Shown here one piece after another: positions 57,745 through 64,000 of a stretch of 64,000 nucleotides of DNA. A program made the translations under genes and the position numbers. Position 1 is the first letter of the stretch. The number at the start of each line of letters is the position of its first letter. The stretch comes from Flavobacteriales bacterium. Lineage in GTDB: Bacteria > Bacteroidota > Bacteroidia > Flavobacteriales_F > PHOS-HE28. A model generated the notes under the pieces. The model searched no databases. It had not been told where the DNA came from and saw nothing but the letters and a program-made list of their open reading frames with translations. The stretch covers positions 248,001 to 312,000 of the forward strand of contig JADKHI010000002.1 of NCBI GenBank assembly GCA_016721825.1, given 5' to 3'.

Positions 57745-58756
57745 GGTCCTTGAGGCGTTGGGCGAGGCCACGAAGATCGGTCGCGGAAGCAGGTAACCTC
57801 AGGACCTTCTGCGGATCGCGTCCTTCAGTGCCGCGCAAATAAGCCTTGTCGTAGTAGCGGAGGGTGATGAGCGCCACGGTGCGCAGGTCGCCCGCCACCA
57901 AGGCTTGCAGTGCGGCCTTGCAATGCTGGGGGCCGAGTCGTTTCTCGATCCGCATGGTGGCTTCCGCGAGTTGTTCTTTCGGGTAATGACCATAGTCGAC
58001 CACCAAGCGGTCGGCGCGTTCTTCGATCGGCATTTCGGCGAAATAGAGCGTGCTGCTTCGGAGCTGGGCGAAGAAGTCGTCCGGGATCCGGGCGCGGCCC
58101 ACCATCAGGCTTTCATCCTCCACCCAAAGGGGGTGTTGTGGGTCGATGCGTTGCAGTTGGGCCCAGATCAGGTTCTCGAAGTGCTCGCTGGTTGGCTGGG
58201 CTGCTTCGCCCAAGCCGCCGTAAGAAGATCCCTTATGCTGGGCCAAGGCCTCCAGGTCGATCACTTGCTCGCCGACCTCCATCAGGTGGTGGAGCATCTC
58301 GGTCTTGCCTGTACCCGTGTAGCCACCCAGCACGCGCAAGTCCAACGGACGTTTGAAGGAGGAGAGCACCAGCTTCCGGAAGGCCTTGTAGCCACCTTTA
58401 AGCGTGAAGACCTCCGCGAACCCAGCTTTGTCCAGCAGCCAGGCCACGCTGCCGCTACGCTCGCCACCACGCCAGCAGTGCACACCGATCCTTCCATCCG
58501 GTGCGAGCGCACGTGCCTGCTCCACGATCGCCGCCATCTTCGGTCCAACGATGCGCAGGCCTTCAAGCACCGCTTCATCCCGACCTCGTTGCTTGTACAA
58601 TGTGCCCACAACGGCCCGTTCCTCATCCGTGAACAAGGGTTGTGAACGGGCTCCGGGAATGTGACCGCGCAGGTGCTCGCCGGGTGATCGAACGTCGATC
58701 ACAGGAGCCGCGGTCATGGCGTTCAAGAAGTCCTCAGGGGGGAGTGGTCGGAGCAC
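57716..58756 (-). CDS. mnmH: tRNA 2-selenouridine synthase MnmH (SelU)
   Basis: 346 residues from a GTG at 58756 (VLRPLPPEDFLNAM). An N-terminal rhodanese domain has its catalytic Cys94 in HCWRGG, followed by a P-loop GGYTGTGKT at 144-152. It replaces sulfur by selenium in 2-thiouridine at the wobble position of tRNA, or geranylates it, using selenophosphate from SelD encoded immediately downstream. An ATG at 58717 is an alternative but loses conserved N-terminal residues. It overlaps the SGNH hydrolase stop by about 23 nt and selD by 29 nt. Confidence 0.92.
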   Translation of the reverse strand: MLRPLPPEDFLNAMTAAPVIDVRSPGEHLRGHIPGARSQPLFTDEERAVVGTLYKQRGRDEAVLEGLRIVGPKMAAIVEQARALAPDGRIGVHCWRGGERSGSVAWLLDKAGFAEVFTLKGGYKAFRKLVLSSFKRPLDLRVLGGYTGTGKTEMLHHLMEVGEQVIDLEALAQHKGSSYGGLGEAAQPTSEHFENLIWAQLQRIDPQHPLWVEDESLMVGRARIPDDFFAQLRSSTLYFAEMPIEERADRLVVDYGHYPKEQLAEATMRIEKRLGPQHCKAALQALVAGDLRTVALITLRYYDKAYLRGTEGRDPQKVLRLPASATDLRGLAQRLKDHVAATRTIH

Positions 58757-59623
58757 GGGCGAAGGTATCGGTCGTTGCGTAGAGCACCGATGACAGTACT
58801 TCAGCCAGACGCTGATGTCCCGCGTTCCCCAGGTGGATCCGGTCCGTGTAGAGCGAGGCATCCGAGCCGTCCAACAGCTCAATGACAGGCACGTGCCACG
58901 CGTGGAGCGAGTCGAGTATGCGTTGGCCCCGATCGTCATAATGCCCCATGGTCAGTTCGCCTGACTCCGGATGCAGCAGTACGACCAAGGGGATCCGCAG
59001 CGAAGCGGTAGTGTCGCGCAGCGCCTTCCAGCCGTCCACGAACGCGCCCCGTTCAGCCGGTGGTCGATAGCCCCGGCCTGCACGGTAGAGCAAGCGGTCC
59101 ATCACGATGCTCCAGGCGAACAAGGGACGGTGGTCGGGGTAGGAGGGATGCACGCCCACGATCGGGGTAAAGGTCATCCGGTCATAGGCATCATGGCTAC
59201 TGAACACGAGAATGATCGCATCCGCTTCGAAGGTGCCATGCGTGCGCAGAAAAGCCATGGCGTTGTCCGGTCCCCAGCTGGCGGCACTGAGGTTGATGAG
59301 CTCGAAGCCGGTGCGCTGTTGGGCAAGTGCCGTGGCCAAGCTGTCCTGCGTTGTCTGCAGCCCCCGTTCACAACGGAATCGCCGATCACCAGCACACGCT
59401 TGCCGCGTTTCTTGCGGATCGGCGCGGAGCGAAGGCCAAGCTCATTCGTTCGGAAATGGACCCGACCGTAGTGCACGTCCTGATCCGGTAGCGTCATGTA
59501 CTCGTAGCGCGTATCCGTAGCGTACAGCGGATGATCGCGAAGTCCCCAGAAACGCAGCACGAGCTCGCCAAGGAGGACAAGACCAAAAGTCGACAAGAGG
59601 AGCACCTTCCACCACTTCCGCAT
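58734..59623 (-). pseudogene. SGNH/GDSL-type hydrolase interrupted by a frameshift
   Basis: From the ATG at 59623 the frame reads MRKWWKVLLLSTFGLVLLGE with an N-terminal membrane anchor, then KRGKRVLVIGDSVVNGG with the GDS nucleophile motif. At 59361-59365 (a run of five G on the coding strand) the frame is lost. Adding one G restores LQTTQDSLATALAQQRTGFELINLSAASWGPDN and the rest to TGA at 58734, including the final DRIHLGNAGHQ catalytic block. All motifs are otherwise intact, so a homopolymer sequencing error is as likely as a true pseudogene. Function would be a membrane-anchored hydrolase of unknown substrate. Confidence 0.8.
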
Positions 59624-59668
59624 CGCGACCAAAGATGCACCGTGCGGGAGCTGATCGTACATTTCGGC

Positions 59669-60493
59669 ATGAGCCGGATCCTCTACATCCTCCTTCTTGC
59701 CGCAGCCTGCACGCCGCCCACACCAATGGTGGAGGAGGTTCCCGGTGCGACCGTTGAACTGCGCGATGACCTGCACGTGCTGTACGACTCTTTCCAGGTC
59801 AGTGGATCTTTCATCATGCACGATGTTGGTCGTGATCACTGGCTCTACATCGACAGTGCCCAGGCTGATGTGGCCACCCTGCCGGCCAGCACGTTCAAGC
59901 TCTTCAGCAGCCTCTATGGATTGGAGTCGGGTGTGGTGAAGGATGCTGACGAAGTGTTCAAATGGGACGGTGTCGACCACGGTAGGCCGGAAGTGAACAA
60001 GGACCTGACCTTGCGCGAAGCCTTGAAAGTGAGCGCGTATTGGGTACACCGCGATATCGCCCGTCGCGCCGGTGGGGCCACATTGAAGCACTGGTTGGAT
60101 ACCGTGGGCTATGGCAATGCGGACACGAGCGGTGGCTTCGACCATTGTTGGGTGGCGGGGAACCTGCGCATCACACCCAGGCAGCAGGTCGCATTCCTCG
60201 AACGCCTGCAACGCAACGACCTTCCCTTCTCGCAGCGGAGCATGGACATCGTGAAGGAGATCTCCCTTCAGGAGGACACGCTCGGCTACACGTTGCATGG
60301 CAAGACCGGCTGGGCCTTGGGCGCTGATGGAAGCACGGGCTGGTTCGTTGGCTGGGTGGAGAAGGCGGACAGCACGGGGCCGTACATCTTCGCGAACAGG
60401 GCACATACGGCCGATACGCTATCCACCACGTTCGGGCCATCGCGGCGCGCGATCAGCTTGGAGGTGTTGCGGCGCACCGGTGTCATCCCCTGA
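59669..60493 (+). CDS. Class D beta-lactamase-like serine hydrolase lipoprotein
   Basis: 274 residues from the ATG at 59669. A lipoprotein signal with lipobox LAAAC (Cys14) precedes a penicillin-recognising fold. Active-site elements are STFK (Ser74, Lys77), a YGN motif at 148-150, KTG at 212-214 and the W-rich strand GSTGWFVGWVE, all as in class D (OXA-type) enzymes. The second element, usually S-x-V, reads SAY (122-124), so hydrolysis could be altered. Whether it confers beta-lactam resistance cannot be told from sequence. The gene is 46 bp from and divergent to the SGNH hydrolase. Confidence 0.8.
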   Translation: MSRILYILLLAAACTPPTPMVEEVPGATVELRDDLHVLYDSFQVSGSFIMHDVGRDHWLYIDSAQADVATLPASTFKLFSSLYGLESGVVKDADEVFKWDGVDHGRPEVNKDLTLREALKVSAYWVHRDIARRAGGATLKHWLDTVGYGNADTSGGFDHCWVAGNLRITPRQQVAFLERLQRNDLPFSQRSMDIVKEISLQEDTLGYTLHGKTGWALGADGSTGWFVGWVEKADSTGPYIFANRAHTADTLSTTFGPSRRAISLEVLRRTGVIP

Positions 60494-60516
60494 ACGGTGT
60501 TGTCGTTCGCAAGAAA

Positions 60517-60538
60517 AAGGACCGAACGTTCGGTCCTT
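60517..60538. terminator. Perfect palindromic terminator
   Basis: A 22-bp perfect palindrome with GAACGTTC at its centre and AAGGACC/GGTCCTT arms, flanked by A- and T-rich sides, 23 bp after the serine hydrolase stop. It can end transcription on either strand. Confidence 0.65.
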
Positions 60539-60552
60539 CTTCTTTGGTCGGA

Positions 60553-60584
60553 TTTGTATTTAACCAAAAGGTATAATACGTTTG
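60553..60584 (+). promoter_or_regulatory. Consensus Bacteroidota promoter for the ArsR operon
   Basis: TTTG at 60553-60556 is the -33 box and TACGTTTG at 60577-60584 the -7 box, separated by exactly 20 nt, matching the Bacteroidota consensus fully. The ATG of arsR is 7 nt downstream, so the transcript should begin at or next to the start codon. Confidence 0.8.
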
Positions 60585-60591
60585 CCTCGTC

Positions 60592-60969
60592 ATGCTCGCC
60601 ACCGACCGCCTCAGTGCCACTTTCCATGCGCTCTCCGACCCCACCCGGCGGGCCATCCTTTCGCGTCTTTCGGAGGGGGAGGCTACGGTGAACCAACTTG
60701 CTGCTCCGTTCAGTATGAGCCTGCCTGCCGTCTCCAAGCACTTGAAGGTGCTGGAGCGCGCGCAGCTGATCACACGCGGCCGGGAGGCGCAGTGGCGCCC
60801 GTGCAAGTTGGAAGCCGCTCCGTTGCGCGAGGCCGATGATTGGATCGAGCAGTACCGGGCCATGTGGGAAGCCCGCTTCGATCGACTGGATGCCTATCTG
60901 CAGGAGCTTCAGGCGAAGTCCGCGGTAAGCAAAGCCGCTTCAACCAAGACCAAGAAGAAGAAGCCATGA
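60592..60969 (+). CDS. ArsR-family helix-turn-helix regulator
   Basis: 125 residues. A winged helix-turn-helix (about 8-80): SATFHALSDPTRRAILSRLSEGEATVNQLAAPFSMSLPAVSKHLKVLERAQLI, the classic ArsR/SmtB layout but with no Cys metal site. A helical C-terminus ends in KTKKKKP. It is the first gene of the SRPBCC operon and overlaps the next gene by 4 nt (ATGA). ArsR genes fused or next to AHSA1-type SRPBCC genes are common and probably respond to a small ligand. Confidence 0.93.
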   Translation: MLATDRLSATFHALSDPTRRAILSRLSEGEATVNQLAAPFSMSLPAVSKHLKVLERAQLITRGREAQWRPCKLEAAPLREADDWIEQYRAMWEARFDRLDAYLQELQAKSAVSKAASTKTKKKKP

Positions 60970-61418
60970 TGAGCAGCGACCGCGAAGTCATCATCACCCG
61001 TGTTGTTAAGGCTCCGCGTGTGCTCGTCTTCAACGCGTGGACCGATCCCGTGCACCTCGAGCACTGGTACGGTCCGGACGGCTTCGTGACCAAGACCATC
61101 TCCATGGAATTCCGTGTCGGTGGCAAGTGGAAGTTCACCATGACCGGTCCTGACGGCACCGTATTCCCGAACCTGGTGGTGTACAAAGAGATCACCCCGG
61201 TGGAACGCATCGTACACGATCATGGCGAACGGGAAGGCCACGTGATGTTCGAAGCCACCATCACCTTCGTTGAGACCGACGGCGCAACGCTGATCACCAT
61301 GCGCTCCCTCTTCCTCACCAAGGAAGCGCGCGATCTGGTGGTGGAGAAGTTCGGAGCGATCGAAGGCGGCGAACAGACGCTGGCGCGATTGGACGAATAC
61401 GTGAAGCGGATCCGCTGA
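60966..61418 (+). CDS. SRPBCC/AHSA1-type domain protein 1
   Basis: 150 residues from the ATG at 60966, overlapping the arsR stop by 4 nt. The AHSA1/START-like signature is VFNAWTDPVHLEHWYGPDGF followed by FRVGGKWKFTMTGPDG and a C-terminal helix. Such proteins have a hydrophobic ligand cavity and no conserved catalytic residue. Directly coupled to ArsR, it may be the ligand-binding or detoxifying partner. Confidence 0.9.
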   Translation: MMSSDREVIITRVVKAPRVLVFNAWTDPVHLEHWYGPDGFVTKTISMEFRVGGKWKFTMTGPDGTVFPNLVVYKEITPVERIVHDHGEREGHVMFEATITFVETDGATLITMRSLFLTKEARDLVVEKFGAIEGGEQTLARLDEYVKRIR

Positions 61419-61458
61419 ACCCACCACCCGACCCTACAACCTCACTGATCACTGGACC

Positions 61459-61929
61459 ATGAGCAGCCTAAAGGATACCCGCATCAGCGGAGATGGAACG
61501 ATCACCATCATCCGCGACTTCAACGCGGAACGCGCCCTGATCTGGAGCATGTGGACCGAAGCCGAGCACGTAGCGAAGTGGTACGGACCGAACGGCCTTT
61601 CCGGAAATGTGAGAACGATGGACTTGCGTGTAGGTGGCTCCTACCATTGGGTAATGACCGGTCCCGGTGGACAAGAACATCATGCCGTTGGCGTGTATCG
61701 CGAGGTGTCTCCCATTGAGCGCCTAGCCTTCACGCAGGAGCGTGGAAACTCCGAGGGACAACGCATTGATGGCCCAGTACCCGAGACCTTGATCACCGTC
61801 GTACTGGAGGAACTCGGAACCGGCACCAGAATGACCATGACCCATGCCGGTATCCCTCCGGGTGAATGGTCGGAAATGGCCGCCATGGGATGGAACCAGG
61901 CCTTTGATAAGATCGAACGCGCCATTTGA
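61459..61929 (+). CDS. SRPBCC/AHSA1-type domain protein 2
   Basis: 156 residues. ALIWSMWTEAEHVAKWYGPNGL, FRVGGSYHWVMTGPGG-type block (LRVGGSYHWVMTGPGGQEH) and a C-terminal amphipathic helix identify a second SRPBCC paralogue of the preceding gene. It lies 40 bp downstream. The four SRPBCC genes share length and motif order but diverge in the cavity-lining strands, which suggests different ligands. Confidence 0.9.
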   Translation: MSSLKDTRISGDGTITIIRDFNAERALIWSMWTEAEHVAKWYGPNGLSGNVRTMDLRVGGSYHWVMTGPGGQEHHAVGVYREVSPIERLAFTQERGNSEGQRIDGPVPETLITVVLEELGTGTRMTMTHAGIPPGEWSEMAAMGWNQAFDKIERAI

Positions 61930-61957
61930 CCAACCAGCACAACCAGTCTGCCAAGCC

Positions 61958-62461
61958 ATGACCCAACCGGCCATCTTCAACTTCAACGTACAGAAGGAAG
62001 CGAGCACGATCACGGTAGAACGGTCCTTCAAGGCCCCATTGGATCCGGTCTGGGCTGCCTGGACCGAAGCGGACATCCTGTGCCAGTGGTGGGCGCCCAA
62101 ACCCTATCAGTGCGTCATCAAGTCCCTCGACTTCCGTGAAGGCGGGCGATGGCTCTACTACATGCAAGGGCCGGAGGGGGATCGGCATTGGTGCTACTTC
62201 GACTACGAGGCCGTTCGGCCGAAGACCTACTTCTCCGGCAGCGATGCCTTTTGCGATGAGCACGGCGTGGCGAACAGCATCAAACCGAAGGTCAGTTGGG
62301 AAGCGACATTCAGCGAGGGCAAAGATCAAACCATGGTGCGCATGGTCCTGCACTTCGATTCACCTGAAGATCTCGATCAGATCGTGGCGATGGGCTTCAG
62401 GGAAGGCTTCACCATGGGCCTTGACCAATTGGATGCCCTGCTCGCGTCCTCAATTACTTGA
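61958..62461 (+). CDS. SRPBCC/AHSA1-type domain protein 3
   Basis: 167 residues from the ATG at 61958 (MTQPAIFNFNVQKEAST). VWAAWTEADILCQWWAPKPY and FREGGRWLYYMQGPEGDRHWCYF are the SRPBCC core. Slightly longer than its paralogues at the N-terminus. A longer in-frame reading begins inside the previous gene and is not used. Confidence 0.9.
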   Translation: MTQPAIFNFNVQKEASTITVERSFKAPLDPVWAAWTEADILCQWWAPKPYQCVIKSLDFREGGRWLYYMQGPEGDRHWCYFDYEAVRPKTYFSGSDAFCDEHGVANSIKPKVSWEATFSEGKDQTMVRMVLHFDSPEDLDQIVAMGFREGFTMGLDQLDALLASSIT

Positions 62462-62484
62462 CGTACGTAATCAACTCCATCAAT

Positions 62485-62907
62485 ATGAGCACGCCTACCC
62501 GGGTCACCGTTAGCGCATTCATCAATAAGCCTGTGTCGATCGTCTGGAACGTTTGGACCGACCCAGCTCACATCATGCAATGGAACGCGGCCAGTGACGA
62601 TTGGCATTGCCCCAAGGCCACCAACGATCCGCGCACAGGCGGCAAATTCAGCAGCACCATGGCCGCCCGTGATGGCAGCTTCAGCTTCGACTTCGAAGGT
62701 GTGTACGACGATGTTCAACTACACAAGCGCATCGCTTACACCATGGCCGACGGTCGCACCTGCGAGATCCTCTTCACCGACGAGAACGGAGGAACAAGTG
62801 TGGTCGAATCCTTCGATGCCGAGACCGAGAACAGCGTGGAGATGCAGAGAGGCGGCTGGCAAGCGATCCTCGATCGGTTCAAGGCGCACGCAGAGCGCAA
62901 CGCCTGA
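62485..62907 (+). CDS. SRPBCC/AHSA1-type domain protein 4
   Basis: 140 residues from the ATG at 62485 (MSTPTRVTVSAFINKPVSIVWNVWTDPAHIMQWNAASDDWHCPK split here for length). The sequence has the usual VWNVWTDPAHIMQW strand and FDFEGVYDDVQLHKRIAYTM. It is the PhnB/AHSA1-like type with a His/Asp patch near the start. It lies 23 bp after the third paralogue. A TTG at 62458 is a less likely start. Confidence 0.88.
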   Translation: MSTPTRVTVSAFINKPVSIVWNVWTDPAHIMQWNAASDDWHCPKATNDPRTGGKFSSTMAARDGSFSFDFEGVYDDVQLHKRIAYTMADGRTCEILFTDENGGTSVVESFDAETENSVEMQRGGWQAILDRFKAHAERNA

Positions 62908-62911
62908 CGTC

Positions 62912-63304
62912 ATGTCGATTCAACGCTTCGCCCCCGAAGTAACGGCCCTGCTCGATGCCAACAAGCATCCGTTGCGCAAGGAGATCGACCTGCTGCGTGC
63001 GATCGTTCTCGGCGCCGATGCTGCGATCGAGGAAGGGGTGAAGTGGAATGCCGCCAGCTTCCGAACCAGTGAGTGGTTCGCCACACTGAACGGCCCCAAG
63101 CAGGTGAAGGTGGCCATGATCATCCTGCATGCCGGTGCCAAGGTCAAGGGCCTTTTGCTGAAGGACCAGGTCGCCGATCCCCAAGGCCTGATCACCTGGC
63201 TGGGCAAGGACCGGGGCATGATCACCTTCAAGGCCGCAGCGGACATCAAGGGAAACGACAAAGCGCTGCAGGCTATCGTGCGCGACTGGATACATCTCAT
63301 ATAG
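62912..63304 (+). CDS. DUF1801 (YdhG/YjbR-like) domain protein
   Basis: 130 residues. The pattern LRKEIDLLRAIVLGADAAIEEGVKWNAASFRTSEWFATLN and later KGLLLKDQVADPQGLITWLGKDRGMITF matches DUF1801, small proteins often encoded with SRPBCC genes and of unknown function. Starts 4 bp after the previous stop, so it is cotranscribed with the SRPBCC set. Confidence 0.88.
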   Translation: MSIQRFAPEVTALLDANKHPLRKEIDLLRAIVLGADAAIEEGVKWNAASFRTSEWFATLNGPKQVKVAMIILHAGAKVKGLLLKDQVADPQGLITWLGKDRGMITFKAAADIKGNDKALQAIVRDWIHLI

Positions 63305-63315
63305 CACCATTCACC

Positions 63316-63780
63316 ATGATCACCACACCTGAGCTCATCACCACAACAGAAGTAGCGACCGCAGTCATCCACCTCGTGGTCCCCGGCCGCGACATGCCGA
63401 AGTATATGGACCCTGCGATCCAGGAGGTCCTTAAGACTCTGGCCGACCAAGGCGAGCACCCGGCCGGGCCGATGTTCTCCTACCACCACCGCCGCCCGAT
63501 CGACACGTTCGACTTCGAGCTGGGTTTTCCGGTAAGCAAGCCGGTGAAGCCTTCGGGACGCGTGGTGGGCGGTGCATTGCCTGCGGTCACAGTCGTACGC
63601 GCCGTGTACCAAGGTCCATACGAAGGCCTTGCGGAAGGTTGGATGGCCTTGCAGAGATGGGTCCGCGACAAGGGCATCGCAGAGACCGGCCGCTTCTGGG
63701 AGAGCTACCTCACGAATCCGATGGAAGTCGCCGATCCGAAGGACTATCGGACGGAACTGAATTGGATCATCGGCGCTTGA
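63316..63780 (+). CDS. GyrI-like / AraC effector-binding domain protein
   Basis: 154 residues, stand-alone GyrI-like (AraC-type effector-binding) domain, with FSYHHRRPIDTFDFELGFPVSKPV and YQGPYEGLAEGWMALQRWVRDKG as the two cavity-forming repeats. The fold binds small hydrophobic compounds. It follows DUF1801 by 11 bp in the same operon. Confidence 0.88.
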   Translation: MITTPELITTTEVATAVIHLVVPGRDMPKYMDPAIQEVLKTLADQGEHPAGPMFSYHHRRPIDTFDFELGFPVSKPVKPSGRVVGGALPAVTVVRAVYQGPYEGLAEGWMALQRWVRDKGIAETGRFWESYLTNPMEVADPKDYRTELNWIIGA

Positions 63781-63813
63781 AGGGCTGGACAGATCCGGCA
63801 GAAGCACGTCGCT

Positions 63814-64000
63814 ATGACAACCATGGGCCCCATCACCTCCGCACATGAACTCGTGATCACCCGCACCTTCGAGGCGCGTCGCGCGCTGGTGTTCGCGTGC
63901 TGGACCGAAGAGGAGCACAAGGAGCATTGGCAGGGCGCTCCGGAGGGATCCACGGTCACCTTCCACGAAGCGGATATCCGTCCGGGTGGGTTCTTCAAGT
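63814..64000 (+). CDS. SRPBCC/AHSA1-type domain protein 5, truncated by window end
   Basis: The first about 62 codons (MTTMGPITSAHELVITRTFEARRALVFACWTEEEHKEHWQG, then ADIRPGGFFK) show the N-terminal half of the SRPBCC fold. The gene continues beyond 64000. It starts 33 bp after the GyrI-like gene and is the fifth SRPBCC member seen in this operon. Confidence 0.85.
   Translation, partial: MTTMGPITSAHELVITRTFEARRALVFACWTEEEHKEHWQGAPEGSTVTFHEADIRPGGFFK

Overview
This window looks like a chromosomal stretch of a high-GC member of the Bacteroidota, most likely order Flavobacteriales. Four lines of evidence support this: a complete moxR/DUF58/bat aerotolerance operon, a PorE-like type IX secretion component and a T9SS-type C-terminal domain, promoters of the TTTG...TAnnTTTG type instead of the E. 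coli type, and many weak or absent Shine-Dalgarno sites. No rRNA, phage, insertion sequence or CRISPR array was seen. Three tRNA genes (Ser-GCT, Pro-TGG, Arg-TCT) lie at 1.4-2.0 kb.

Layout. 0-2 kb: start of an SH3/NlpC-type protein, a biosynthetic thiolase and the tRNA cluster. 2.2-5.5 kb: a large secreted beta-helix protein. 5.5-13.8 kb: the minus-strand moxR-DUF58-batABCDE operon. 14-20 kb: mixed small genes (MazG-like pyrophosphohydrolase, a decayed four-helix-bundle/S23 gene, DUF4442, two small membrane proteins, an LTA-synthase-like sulfatase, DUF2238, an outer-membrane barrel, a GNAT enzyme). 20-26.6 kb: two secreted proteins, an M14 carboxypeptidase, an inward-rectifier K+ channel and a Gre-factor relative. 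26.7-29.7 kb: a candidate 6S-like structured RNA, queE and a PorE-like OmpA protein. 29.7-36 kb: a minus-strand envelope gene set and a kelch-repeat secreted protein. 36-43 kb: a lone vsr endonuclease and a tetR-tolC-MFP-RND efflux operon. 43-56.6 kb: barrels, a TolB-like lipoprotein, an SplB-like radical SAM protein, thpR-acyP, a 1,250-residue PQQ-dehydrogenase/PKD/PA14 surface protein, PAP2, a second PQQ dehydrogenase, a universal stress protein and an AT-hook protein. 56.7-60.5 kb: selD-mnmH, a frameshifted SGNH hydrolase and a class D beta-lactamase-like lipoprotein. 60.5-64 kb: an ArsR-led operon with at least five SRPBCC/AHSA1-type genes, a DUF1801 gene and a GyrI-like gene, running off the end.

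Themes. The three longest non-transport proteins (beta-helix, kelch, PQQ/PKD/PA14) have unrelated N-termini but the same roughly 240-residue C-terminal module, which ends in a duplicated Asp-rich, dockerin-like motif (YTGxxNDRD...IGGxVPT). None carries a recognisable T9SS tail, so this module is the best candidate for an undescribed surface-display or secretion unit. Several genes have the -7 element only 4-8 nt before the ATG, which suggests leaderless transcripts. Several frame breaks fall in short homopolymers, so consensus errors must be excluded before calling those genes dead.
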